The notes: generated from the sequence alone by a model not told the origin. A stretch of DNA of 18,296 nt from NAT127 sp041655035 (GCA_041655035.1 JBAZCN010000055.1:1-18296), one strand, 5' to 3'. Positions 5,934-14,201 are shown, numbered from the stretch's first letter. Translations and numbers: made by a program.

Positions 5934-8028
5934 TCAGCCGCCGGCGGCCGCCGGCCGGTTGCGTTTCAGGTCGCGAATGATGAAGCGCCCCGGATGCAGG
6001 GCCGTGGCCAGCTCCCGGGGCAGGGGCGACGGTTCGCCATTGATCAGACTGGCGATAAGTTCCGCCGCCAGGGGCGCATAGGTCAGACCGCGGGAGCCGT
6101 GGCCGCAATTGAGCCAGAGGCCGGGCCAGCAGGTGCCGGCGAGGGGAATATCGGCCCGGGCATTGCGGCGCAGGGCCTGGTAATCCTCGGTGAACGTTGC
6201 CAGCCGCGGCGCCGGTCCGGCGATGGGCAGATAATCCGGCGTGGTGCAGCGCAAGGCCGCCCGTCCGTCGAGGGCTGGGGGAGCGAAGAGCTTTCCGAGG
6301 GTTCGGTCGGTGGCCGCGAGCGTCGCCAGGTTGCGACTGTGGTCTTCGTCCCTGGTTCGCACGTCGCGATCGTCCAGGTCGTAGGTCGCGCCGAGGCTGT
6401 GGAAGCCATCGCGGGAGGGTACCAGGTAGCCGGCGCCGCAGATTACCGTACTGAGCTTCAGGGATTGCCCGTTGGCCGGGAAGGTACTGATCTGGCCGCG
6501 GATCTGCCGCAGTGGGAGGTGATCGGTCTGGGCGAAGCGGGCCGTTCCCGCGGCGTTGGCGAGAATTACCACCGGGGCGCTGGCGAGCGTACCGCCCCGG
6601 CCGTCAACGATATGCCATTGTTCGCGCTCGCCGTCGTAATGCAACTCGCGGGCATTGCCCTGAATGAGCTCGCAGCCCGCCGCCAGCGTGGTGCACACCG
6701 ATGGCGGCGCCACCCAGCCGAGGCCGGGGTAGAACAGCCCGAGTTGTGCGTCGAGACCGAGACCGGCAATGGCCGCCATCTGGTCGCCTGTCACCAGGCT
6801 GACCAGTTCCCGCGCTTCCCGGTAGCGCTCGGCAATCCGCAGGAACTGCTCCCGCTCCCGGTCCGATTCGGGGAGGACCAGAACACCGCAGCGCTCGCCG
6901 TGGCCGGCCCAGAGCGGTTGGTAGAACGCCAGGGCGTGACACAGGGCGCTGCGGGCAAACAGCGACAATGCCTGGTCTTCCACCGACAGCCTGGGGTAGA
7001 GAACCCCCTGGGGGTTCCCCGATGCCTCGGCGGCGACATGGGGATGGCGATCGATCAGGGTGACCCGCCAGTTGCGCCGCGCCAGGGCAAAGGCGCTGGC
7101 ACAGCCGGCGATGCCGGAGCCGATCACCACGGCATGGCGATTGCCGCGATGGGGTGGGGGGGGGCAGATACCAGGGGGGCTGGTGCGGACTGTTGCGGAC
7201 GGGGGAGCCGGCCGGCGCCGCGGCATTTCCCGCCAGCGCTGTCGGCCCGCCCTGGAACAGGGCCTGCAGCATATCCCGCTTGCGGCCAAAACCCGGTGTC
7301 TTGCTGACGGCGAACCCGGCGGCGGCAAGGCCGTCCCGCACCTGCCGGGCGACGGTGAAGGTGCTGGCGGTGGTTCCCGGTCCGCTCAGTCTCGCCATCC
7401 CGGCGAACAGTTCCGGGCGCCAGAGTTCGGGGTTTTTTGCCGGGGCGAAGCCGTCGAGGAACCAGGCGTCGGCCACCGGATTGGCACTGTGCCGGAACGC
7501 CGGGTGGTCGCTGGCGGCAAGGTCGTCGAGGCCGGCGACGGCGTCGGCCAATATCAGGGTCAGGCACACCCGGTCGCGATAGAGCCAGCGGCGGTGAAAG
7601 CCCGGTACCGGCGGCGGGTAGTGGTCGGCCAGCTCGCCGGCCAGACAGGCGAGTGTCGGCCAGCCGGCCAGCGCCTGGCGGAGGTCGGCGCGGCGCAGCG
7701 GAAATTTTTCCAGCGATACATAGTGGAGACGGCAGTCGTCGGGCGTCAGCGCCAGCCAGAGGTCGACGGCGGCGAGAAAATTGAGCCCGCTGCCGAAGCC
7801 GGTTTCGATGACCGTGAAACTACTGCCCGGCGCGAGGTCCGCCCAGCGGGCGGGCAGCTGATTGCCGGCGATGAACACGTGGCGGCTTTCGGCCAGGCCG
7901 TCGTCGCGGGAGTAGTAGACGTCGCCGAACGTTGTCGATACCGGTTGTCCTTCGGACCATTCGATGGCGGCGGGGACGATCACCGCGGTGGTGCTCGAGC
8001 CGGTCGCGGGCGGGTTGCCGTGGGTCAT
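5934..8028 (-). pseudogene. mnmC: MnmC bifunctional tRNA wobble-modification enzyme, split by a one-base frameshift
   Basis: MnmC finishes the mnm5 group on wobble uridine 34: a C-terminal FAD domain converts cmnm5U to nm5U and an N-terminal methyltransferase makes mnm5U. The start ATG 8028 overlaps the fldB stop as ATGA. N-domain: QPVSTTFGDVYYSRDDGLAE, SAM motif ETGFGSGLNF (75-84), catalytic Asp192 in LDGFAPAKNP and GFGRKRDML (about 247-254). After Leu288 the frame meets nine C's (7164-7156 on the minus strand). The FAD domain (VIGSGIAGCASA, then GNPQGVLYP and GSRGLTYAPLAAE) lies in the frame reached by skipping one C. With eight C's the whole reads as a normal 697-aa MnmC (E. coli 668). As written the product is 474 aa with about 186 out-of-frame residues. 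Both domains look otherwise intact, so sequencing error, slippage or programmed frameshifting remain possible. Confidence 0.9.
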
Positions 8029-8549
8029 GGCGCGAGGCCGAATTCGACGATGATCTGCTCGCACCAGCGGGCGAGGCGCGCCTCGCTGAGGTCGAATTCG
8101 TTTTCCTCATCGAGGGCGAGGCCGACAAAATGCCGGCGATCGGCGCTCAGCGCCTTCGATCCGCTGAAACGGTAGCCCTCTGCCGGCCACAGGCCGACCG
8201 TGGCGCCGCCCTGGTTGACCACCTTGGCCCACAGAAAGCCCAGGGCATCCTGAAACCATTCGGGGTAGCCATCCTGGTCGCCGAGGCCGTACAGGGCGAC
8301 GGTCCGGCCGGTGAAATCGATGTCGTCGAGGTCATCCCACACCGCCTCCCAGTCTTCCTGCAGCTCACCGTAGTCCCAGGTGGGAATGCCGAGGATCAGG
8401 TGCTGGTAATCCAGCATGTCGGTCACCGGCGTCTCGGCGACGTCGAACACATCGACCCGTCCGCCGCCGATGAGGTCGCGGATTTTTTCGGCGGCGATTT
8501 CCGTGTAACACGTCGAGGAGCCGTAGAACAGGCCGATTGCTGCTGTCAT
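8025..8549 (-). CDS. fldB: Flavodoxin FldB (long-chain)
   Basis: A 174-aa FMN-binding electron carrier. The phosphate loop GSSTCYTE (10-17) and the flavin-flanking segments ILGIPTWDYGELQEDW and ALYGLGDQDGYPEWF are nearly identical to E. coli FldB, and the loop after residue 120 marks a long-chain flavodoxin. Flavodoxins carry low-potential electrons to radical-SAM and other reductive enzymes in the cytoplasm. The start is ATG 8549 with only a weak ribosome binding site. The stop overlaps the mnmC start (ATGA), implying coupled translation, and trmL ends 113 bp upstream on the same strand. Whether it serves MnmC or a tRNA-modification partner is unknown; co-location is the only hint. Confidence 0.94.
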   Translation of the reverse strand: MTAAIGLFYGSSTCYTEIAAEKIRDLIGGGRVDVFDVAETPVTDMLDYQHLILGIPTWDYGELQEDWEAVWDDLDDIDFTGRTVALYGLGDQDGYPEWFQDALGFLWAKVVNQGGATVGLWPAEGYRFSGSKALSADRRHFVGLALDEENEFDLSEARLARWCEQIIVEFGLAP

Positions 8550-8662
8550 GGAGTCTCTGCTGTCATTGAGCCTGTGTCGCCCTGGCGCTCATGGCAATGG
8601 CGGCGACATTGTCGGGGACGCCGGTGCGGGGGCACAGGTGTCGGGAGCACAATGGTACCGCT

Positions 8663-9127
8663 TCAGATGCCGCCGGCAAAATTCAGTTGCCGCCAGGCCT
8701 CGTAGACCACCACGGCGGCGGCGTTCGACAGGTTGAGGCTGCGGCTTTGCGGTTGCATCGGCAGGCGCAGCACGCGATCGGGCCCGAGCGTCGCGAGCAA
8801 TGCCGGCGGCAGGCCGCGGGTTTCCGGCCCGAACACCAGGGCATCGCCTGGCTGGTAAGCGGGCTCGATGTGATGGCGCTGGCCCTTGGTGCTGATGCCG
8901 TAGATATGCGCCGGGCGGACGTCGTCGACAAAGGCTTGCCAGTGTTCGTGAATGCCGACTCCCTGCCATTCGCGGTAATCGAGGCCGGCGCGGCGCAGGC
9001 GCTTGTCATCCATGGCGAATCCCAGGGGTTTGATCAAATGGAGATCAAAGCCGGTGTTGGCGCAGAGGCGGATGATATTGCCGGTGTTGGGGGGAATTTC
9101 GGGCTGGTAAAGCACCACATGGAGCAT
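8663..9127 (-). CDS. trmL: tRNA (cytidine/uridine-34-2'-O)-methyltransferase TrmL
   Basis: A SPOUT-class (SpoU) methyltransferase of 154 aa that 2'-O-methylates the wobble base of leucine tRNAs using SAM. The three SPOUT motifs are clear: PEIPPNTGNIIRLCANTG near the start, LVFGPETRGLP around residue 100, and LPMQPQSRSLNLSNAAAVVV at about 122-141, which forms the trefoil-knot SAM site. Length matches E. coli TrmL (157). The start is ATG 9127. It is the first gene of a likely trmL-fldB-mnmC unit, so two enzymes acting on tRNA position 34 are neighbours. The 113-bp gap before fldB shows no terminator or gene. Confidence 0.95.
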   Translation of the reverse strand: MLHVVLYQPEIPPNTGNIIRLCANTGFDLHLIKPLGFAMDDKRLRRAGLDYREWQGVGIHEHWQAFVDDVRPAHIYGISTKGQRHHIEPAYQPGDALVFGPETRGLPPALLATLGPDRVLRLPMQPQSRSLNLSNAAAVVVYEAWRQLNFAGGI

Positions 9128-9159
9128 GGCGGAGTGTCGTGGGCTGCTGTGTGATGGAC

Positions 9160-9165
9160 TATGAT
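9160..9165 (+). promoter_or_regulatory. Possible -10 element for the VIT-family gene
   Basis: TATGAT sits 33 nt upstream of ATG 9198 in the 70-bp divergent region between trmL and the transporter gene. The -35 region is not recognisable. An AAGGAAAGG ribosome binding site follows at suitable distance from the ATG. Confidence 0.3.
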
Positions 9166-9197
9166 CCTGTTATTGCCGAAAAAAGGAAAGGCGCATC

Positions 9198-9968
9198 ATG
9201 ACCGACATCACCCGCAAAAGGTCGCGGGAGTTCTACCGCGCGACCCATAGCCCCGGGCAGATCGCGGCGCGACTGGATTCCGGCCCCGGCGGAATTTATC
9301 TCAAGGATTTCATCTACGGTGCGGTGGACGGTGCCGTGACCACCTTTGCGATCGTTGCAGGGGTGGCCGGCGCGGGTTTGTCCGCGTCGGTGATCATCAT
9401 CCTCGGAATCGCCAACCTGGTGGCGGACGGCTTCAGCATGGCGGTCGGCAACTATCTGGGTACCCGGGCCGAAAACGAGCTGCGCGACAAGGCGCGGCAG
9501 CGGGAACTGGACGAGATCGACAAGTACCCAGCCGGGGAGCGGGAAGAAATCCGCCAGATCTATGCCCGCAAGGGCTTCGATGGGGAATTGCTCGAACAGG
9601 TGGTCGAGGTGATTACCAGCGAACGCGAGCGCTGGGCGGATGTGATGCTTCAGGAAGAATACGGAATGGCACTCAACGACCACAACGCCATCAGGGGTGG
9701 ACTGGCTACCTTCGCCGCATTTTGCGTCGTCGGCTTGATACCGCTGCTGCCCTATCTCTACAACTGGTTGTGGGGCGGGCAGGTCGTCCGTCCCTTCCTG
9801 TGGAGCGCGGCGCTGACCGCCATCGCCTTTGCTGTCGTCGGCGCCATCAAGGCCCGGGTGATCGACCAGCGCTGGCACACCGCAAGCGCGGAAACATTGC
9901 TGATTGGTGGCGGTGCGGCGGCGCTGGCCTATGGCGCCGGAGTGCTGCTCAAAGGGCTGGCGGGTTAA
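9198..9968 (+). CDS. VIT1/CCC1-family Fe2+/Mn2+ transporter
   Basis: A 256-aa inner-membrane protein. The family signature is in the first helices: LKDFIYGAVDGAVTTFAIVA (about 35-54) and IANLVADGFSMAVGNYLGTR (about 74-93). Between helices 2 and 3 lies a long charged cytoplasmic loop rich in Glu (RENELRDKARQRELDEIDKY-like region to about residue 165), which in plant and yeast relatives forms the metal-binding domain. Three further helices follow. Relatives move Fe2+ or Mn2+ out of the cytosol. The start is ATG 9198 with AAGGAAAGG upstream. It converges on the DUF502 gene with a 20-bp gap. Metal specificity cannot be assigned; the nearby bfr/bfd pair makes iron attractive. Confidence 0.9.
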   Translation: MTDITRKRSREFYRATHSPGQIAARLDSGPGGIYLKDFIYGAVDGAVTTFAIVAGVAGAGLSASVIIILGIANLVADGFSMAVGNYLGTRAENELRDKARQRELDEIDKYPAGEREEIRQIYARKGFDGELLEQVVEVITSERERWADVMLQEEYGMALNDHNAIRGGLATFAAFCVVGLIPLLPYLYNWLWGGQVVRPFLWSAALTAIAFAVVGAIKARVIDQRWHTASAETLLIGGGAAALAYGAGVLLKGLAG

Positions 9969-9978
9969 GGGCTGGCGT

Positions 9979-10008
9979 GCAAGGACCGTTATTCGTCTTT
10001 GTCCTTGC
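9979..10008. terminator. Inverted repeat over the convergent VIT/DUF502 gene ends
   Basis: GCAAGGAC (9979-9986) pairs perfectly with GTCCTTGC (10001-10008) over a 14-nt loop, spanning the DUF502 stop codon and starting 11 nt after the transporter stop. The position between two converging genes suggests a shared terminator, but neither strand has a clear T-run, so this is tentative. Confidence 0.35.
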
Positions 10009-10582
10009 CCTGGACACCGCCGGTAATGGTGAGGCGCATGGCCTCCTCGATACTGATGTCGAGCACGGTCAGGCGCTCGCGGGGAACATACACGGTGAAG
10101 CCGCCGATCTGGTAGCTCATGGGCAGGTAGACCCCCACCCGGGCGCCGCCCTCGCTGCTGAACAGTCGCTTGCCCGCCTGTTCCCCGGTGACGAAGCCGA
10201 TCAGCAGCGTGTCGTTGCCCATGTCCACCGAAACCACGGTCTTCATCTCGCTCTTGTCGGCGAGGCTGAACACCTTCATGACGTCCTCGATCGCGCCGTA
10301 GACGGACTTGACCAGAGGGATGCTTTCCATCAGCCGTTCGCCGAGTTCGATGATGTAGCGGATGACATAGGCGTTGACCAACAGGCCGACGACCATCAGC
10401 AGGACCAGGGCGGCGAGGATCCCGAGGCCGGGAAAATAATACAGATCGGGCAGCGCCCACTGTAGCAGGAGCTTGCTGCGCGCCTCGATGCCGGTCAGCA
10501 GCCAGATGAGGAAATAGAGGGTCAGCCCGAGGGGGAAAACGGCGGCGAGCCCTTGCAACACAAGCTTGAGGGGCTTTTTCAT
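9989..10582 (-). CDS. DUF502 family membrane protein
   Basis: A 197-aa protein with two transmembrane helices near the N-terminus (about residues 8-28 and 50-73) followed by a soluble domain. The start MKKPLKLVLQGLAAVFPLGL, the ESIPLVKSVYGAIEDVMKVF segment and the YLPMSYQIGGFTVYVPRERL region are typical of DUF502. Function is unknown; members are widespread in gammaproteobacteria and plants. I chose ATG 10582 with GGAG 6 nt upstream over an in-frame TTG at 10621. It is transcribed away from the VOC gene, and the 190-bp divergent region 10583-10772 shows no confident promoter. Confidence 0.88.
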   Translation of the reverse strand: MKKPLKLVLQGLAAVFPLGLTLYFLIWLLTGIEARSKLLLQWALPDLYYFPGLGILAALVLLMVVGLLVNAYVIRYIIELGERLMESIPLVKSVYGAIEDVMKVFSLADKSEMKTVVSVDMGNDTLLIGFVTGEQAGKRLFSSEGGARVGVYLPMSYQIGGFTVYVPRERLTVLDISIEEAMRLTITGGVQGKDKDE

Positions 10583-10772
10583 GGCGGCTCCGACTGGATT
10601 GGTCAGCAGCAGGATACCCAAAGCAAGGGCGATTTACACGAGCCGCGCAGGGCTGACGAGAGGCAGCAACAATGATACTCTCTCGAACGATTCGCCCAAC
10701 CGATGCGGGCTGCCGGGCGCCAGGTCCGGCAACGCCATGATGTCCATAACAGAAATAAATCCGGAGCCAGCC

Positions 10773-11339
10773 ATGAGTATTTCACCCGGTGCGATTACCG
10801 AAGTGTGCTATGTCACCCACGATATGGAAAAAACCGCAGCCCGCTGGGCGTCGTTGGTGGGGGGCGGGCCGTTCTACCTGATGCCGATGCCTGAAATGAC
10901 CTTCGAGGGGGCCGATGGCCGGTTGTTCAGTGGACGGATCAAGGCGGCATTGGGTTTTTCCGGCACCACGCTGGTGGAATTCATCGAGCCGCTGGGGGAT
11001 TCACCGGCGATTTTCCGCGAAGTGCTCGATGCCTGCGGCGATGGCGCCATGCACCATGTCATGACCAATGTACGCCCCATGAGTGCCGATGATTTCGACC
11101 GTCAATGCCTGGCGTACGAGCAGGCGGGCCTGCCCCGGGTGCTGAAATTCGAAGTTCCCGGCCAGGGTCGCAACTGCTTCTACGATGCCCGTGCCGAGCT
11201 CGGCGCTTTCATCGAAGTCCTGCAGGTGCCTGATCACGCCTTCGACATGCTCGACCGGATGCAGGCCGCCCACCAGGCGGCCGACAGAGGCAGGCCCTTG
11301 CAGGCTCTTGCCGATCTGTTCGCCGATGCCGCCCACTGA
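10773..11339 (+). CDS. VOC-fold (glyoxalase-like) protein
   Basis: A 188-aa protein of the vicinal oxygen chelate superfamily, Glyoxalase_4-like. The first half-module is visible as ITEVCYVTHDMEKTAARWAS and GGGPFYLMP, and the second as HHVMTNVRPMSADDFDRQC, with C-terminal GAFIEVLQVPDHAFDMLDRM. Possible metal ligands are His near 90-91 and Glu in FIEVLQ, but the ligand set is not certain. VOC proteins include lyases, isomerases, dioxygenases and binding proteins; this subgroup is common in clusters for degradation of steroids or aromatics. I chose ATG 10773 with GGAG 6 nt upstream. The next gene begins 38 nt after the stop, so they are probably co-transcribed and functionally linked. Substrate unknown. 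Confidence 0.85.
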   Translation: MSISPGAITEVCYVTHDMEKTAARWASLVGGGPFYLMPMPEMTFEGADGRLFSGRIKAALGFSGTTLVEFIEPLGDSPAIFREVLDACGDGAMHHVMTNVRPMSADDFDRQCLAYEQAGLPRVLKFEVPGQGRNCFYDARAELGAFIEVLQVPDHAFDMLDRMQAAHQAADRGRPLQALADLFADAAH

Positions 11340-11377
11340 TCGCCGCCGACCGAAGCCGCCGACCACAAGGAGTTCCC

Positions 11378-12649
11378 ATGAACACGACCGATATCCACCA
11401 TCCGACCCTGGCCACCGACGGGCAGATCGCCATGGAGCGCCTGGCCCTGGCGATGTTCGAGCGCCCGGAAGTCCGCGCCGCTCGCGAGCAGGCCCGCAAG
11501 CTTCTGCTCGCCGATCCGGTGGCACCGGGAAAGGACGGCGCGGCCGGGCTCGACCGCGCGCTCGACCAGTGGGTGATGGGTCAGATAGCCTCGATCATCA
11601 ATGCCGATCCATCCCGGCCGGTGCTGTTGTGGGCGGTGGACAACACCCCGCGGGCCTGGTGCGGCCACGTGTTTCCCGGCGCCGCGGTGGCGATCGACAA
11701 CCCCGACAATGTCAATCGCGTGGCCCCGCTCGACGGCGCCTGGCGCTACCAGCTGGAAGGCCGTTTTGGCAAGGTGCCGACCGCCCAGATGAACATCAAT
11801 GTGACTCTCGCCGCCGATGGCCAGCTGCGTTGGGGAGACGCGATCGCCACCGCCACCAACCGCGATATCGTCGCCGATGAGGAAGGCTGCTTTACCGTGA
11901 CCCTGGACCGCGATCCGGCCGACGGTCGCCCCAACCATATGCAATTGGTGGACGGCCCCCTGCAACTGGCGATCCGCGACAGCCATGGCGATTGGCGCCA
12001 GGAGGCGACGGAATTCACCCTGCGGGTGGTAGCCGGGCCGCAACCGCTGCCGGCCAGGAGCGAAGACCAGCTGGCCGTGGAGATTGCCGCGGGGCTGGAG
12101 TCGTTCGTCAAATTCTGGCTGGGTTTCAAGAACAGCTTCTGGGACAACCCGGAACCCAACCTGGTGATAGGCCCCTTCGGGCGCGCCAGGGAGGGGGGCT
12201 GGGGCACCCAGGCCGGAGGCCGGTTCCGGCTGGAAGACGATCAGGCGCTGGTGATCACCACCGTCAGCGGCGGCTCTGATTACACGGGTTTCCAGATCAG
12301 CGATCCGTGGATGATTTCACCGACGCCGCTGCACCGCACCACCAGCCGCAACCTTGCCCAGTGCACACCCAATCCCGACGGCAGCTGCACCTATGTCGTG
12401 GCCCTGGTGGACCCGGGGGTGGCCAACTGGATCGACACCGCGGGGCTGCACGAAGGCTGGTTCATGCTGCGCTGGCAAAACCTCGGCGCCGGCGCGGTGA
12501 TCGAACAACTCGTCGGTGACGTGCGCCTGGTGACTCTTGATCAGCTCGATGCCGCGCTGCCCGAAGGCACGCCCCGGGTGACGCTCGAACAGCGCAGCGA
12601 CGAGATACTCGACCGGGTGGCCGCCCACCGGATGCGAATCTCCCGCTGA
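11378..12649 (+). CDS. DUF1214-like domain protein, function unknown
   Basis: A 423-aa protein with no signal peptide or membrane helix. The N-terminal third is mainly helical. From about residue 107 it reads IDNPDNVNRVAPLDGAWRYQ, and near the end it has CTYVVALVDPGVANWIDTAG and EGWFMLRWQNL. These blocks resemble the DUF1214 beta-domain, in which a xxNWL/I motif and a LRW/Y motif close the domain. Biochemical function is not established. It has AAGGAG 6 nt before ATG 11378 and follows the VOC gene, suggesting a two-gene transcript. In marine gammaproteobacteria and sphingomonads such proteins often accompany lipid or steroid catabolism genes, which is context inference only. It is much longer than a bare DUF1214 domain, so the N-terminal part may be a distinct module. 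Confidence 0.7.
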   Translation: MNTTDIHHPTLATDGQIAMERLALAMFERPEVRAAREQARKLLLADPVAPGKDGAAGLDRALDQWVMGQIASIINADPSRPVLLWAVDNTPRAWCGHVFPGAAVAIDNPDNVNRVAPLDGAWRYQLEGRFGKVPTAQMNINVTLAADGQLRWGDAIATATNRDIVADEEGCFTVTLDRDPADGRPNHMQLVDGPLQLAIRDSHGDWRQEATEFTLRVVAGPQPLPARSEDQLAVEIAAGLESFVKFWLGFKNSFWDNPEPNLVIGPFGRAREGGWGTQAGGRFRLEDDQALVITTVSGGSDYTGFQISDPWMISPTPLHRTTSRNLAQCTPNPDGSCTYVVALVDPGVANWIDTAGLHEGWFMLRWQNLGAGAVIEQLVGDVRLVTLDQLDAALPEGTPRVTLEQRSDEILDRVAAHRMRISR

Positions 12650-12712
12650 CAACATTTGCGGACTGGTCTTGCGGCAAGCCCGCGAGGCCAGCCCTCGTCC
12701 GGGAAGCAGTGG

Positions 12713-13336
12713 ATGGACATGATCGGCCCGCAGGAGTTTCTCACCATTCTGGTACCGTTGCTGATCATCATGGACCCGATCGGCAACCTGCCTTTGTTCC
12801 TGATGTTTACCGCCGACAAAAGTGTTGGCGAACAGCGCCGGATGGCCGCTGTCGCGTGCCTGGTGAGCGCCGCCATACTCCTGGTGTTCGCGATGATCGG
12901 CGACAGCCTGCTGGCATTGTTCGGCATCACCATCCCCGCTTTCCAGATTGCCGGCGGCTTCATCTTTTTTATCTACGCGATGCAGATGCTGGGATTGATC
13001 CCCACCAATATCAAAAGCAGTCACGACGAAGAAGTGGAAAGCCTGCGCAAGCCCAGTATCGCCCTGGTGCCTCTGGCGGTGCCGATGCTCGCCGGGCCCG
13101 GCGCCATTACCGCGGTCCTGGTGTGGCGTCAGCAACTGGCCGGCACCGGAACGGAAGGGTGGCTGATGGCGGCTATTTTCGTCGCCTGCCTGGTGGTCTA
13201 TGTCACGCTCTATTTCGCCGGCTTTCTGCGCCGGATTCTCGGTGTCAGCGGCATCGGCGTGATCACCCGCCTGATGGGGTTGCTGCTGGGCGTGATCGCC
13301 GTGCAGTTCATGGTCGACGGCATAACCGCCGTATAG
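12713..13336 (+). CDS. MarC-family integral membrane protein
   Basis: A 207-aa protein with about six predicted helices. The MarC hallmark is at the N-terminus: FLTILVPLLIIMDPIGNLPL, and a second half repeats the pattern with PLAVPMLAGPGAITAVLVW. The last helix region ITRLMGLLLGVIAVQFMVDG is also typical. Despite the name, MarC is not a proven drug exporter; function is unknown. I chose ATG 12713; ATG 12719 is also possible (two residues shorter) and neither has a strong ribosome binding site (GGAAG 8 nt upstream of the first). It lies 63 bp downstream of the DUF1214-like gene on the same strand and converges on the lipoprotein gene with a 23-bp gap. Confidence 0.9.
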   Translation: MDMIGPQEFLTILVPLLIIMDPIGNLPLFLMFTADKSVGEQRRMAAVACLVSAAILLVFAMIGDSLLALFGITIPAFQIAGGFIFFIYAMQMLGLIPTNIKSSHDEEVESLRKPSIALVPLAVPMLAGPGAITAVLVWRQQLAGTGTEGWLMAAIFVACLVVYVTLYFAGFLRRILGVSGIGVITRLMGLLLGVIAVQFMVDGITAV

Positions 13337-13359
13337 GCGGGCCGGCTCCAGGGCCTGGC

Positions 13360-14154
13360 TCAGGGCGTTACCCTTTCCGATTCGACGGTCATGTCGAGCA
13401 CATAGGCGATGGATGAGCCGTCCGCCGGCGGATCGGCCAATTCGAAGCGCTTGAGGCGCAGAATGTTGCGGATACCGGCGACATGTTCATATCCCTCGAT
13501 TTCCTGATACAGGAACTGCCAATCGCCGGTGGCCTGCTTTGCGCCGTTGTCGTCGTAGTGGACATCGCGGACTTGCAGGCACTGGTAGTCCGCCATCAGC
13601 GGATGATGGCAGGGGCCGCGTTGCGGCTGGACTTCGAGGAACACGGTCTCGCCGCTGGCGCCGAAACGCGTCTCGGCGGTGGCCACGCCGGTAAAGGTAA
13701 GCTGGTCGCCATCCCGGGTGGTCAGCGTCAGCAGTGGCGGGGAGCTTGCCGTTATCTGCAGCGTCAGCGGGTGTTCGAGGTATTGCCTGATGGCCGCTTC
13801 TCGCACCATCAACGACGGCTCACAGGCCATCATCGTCTGGACCAGCTGGTCGGGGTGCAAGGTGTCGCCCTCGATCCGGTAGGCGCCGCTGATCTGGTTG
13901 CAGCCGCCGGAAATACCGAGCCGGCCATCGCTGAGATCGAGTTGCAGCCTGTGCTCCAGGCCTTCGGGCAGCAGGGCCTCGATGCTGTTGGCCCGGGCGT
14001 CCTTCGCCTCTTCCAGGAGCCAGTGAAAATCGCCCGGCCGGCTACTGGCGCCCCCGGTCCGATTGGGGGCTTCCGGTTCCGTGCAGGCGGCGAGCGCCAA
14101 GGCCAGGAGCGATGACAGGGCGAGGGCATGTTTCACGGGCGGCTTGTGCTTCAC
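13360..14154 (-). CDS. META domain plus DUF4377 lipoprotein
   Basis: A 264-aa predicted lipoprotein. The N-terminus MKHKPPVKHALALSSLLALA (GTG-initiated) ends in a lipobox LAAC with Cys24; the following residues are Thr-Glu, not Asp, so outer-membrane sorting is expected. A META/HslJ-type domain follows at about 60-150 (GGCNQISGAYRIEGDTLHPD and QTMMACEPSLM). DUF4377 follows at about 165-255 (VFLEVQPQRGPCHHPLMADY, GDWQFLYQEIEGYEHVAGIR). HslJ-like META proteins are linked to envelope stress and heat or novobiocin resistance in E. coli; DUF4377 has no known role. The GTG at 14154 has GGAG 6 nt upstream and gives a clean signal peptide, so I prefer it to longer in-frame starts that run back into argS. 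It lies 94 bp downstream of argS. Confidence 0.9.
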   Translation of the reverse strand: MKHKPPVKHALALSSLLALALAACTEPEAPNRTGGASSRPGDFHWLLEEAKDARANSIEALLPEGLEHRLQLDLSDGRLGISGGCNQISGAYRIEGDTLHPDQLVQTMMACEPSLMVREAAIRQYLEHPLTLQITASSPPLLTLTTRDGDQLTFTGVATAETRFGASGETVFLEVQPQRGPCHHPLMADYQCLQVRDVHYDDNGAKQATGDWQFLYQEIEGYEHVAGIRNILRLKRFELADPPADGSSIAYVLDMTVESERVTP

Positions 14155-14201
14155 GGGCAACTCCAATCGTCGCGGATCATTGGTGGGCGGTAGCGAGGGA
14201 C

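Noticed and set aside
5793..7307. 504-codon plus-strand open frame opposite mnmC
   Set aside because: Low-complexity Gly/Ala/Arg-rich translation with no recognisable domain, fully antisense to a conserved enzyme; a GC-rich shadow.
9159..10460. 433-codon minus-strand open frame across the VIT and DUF502 genes
   Set aside because: Covers two well-supported genes out of frame and shows no family motif.
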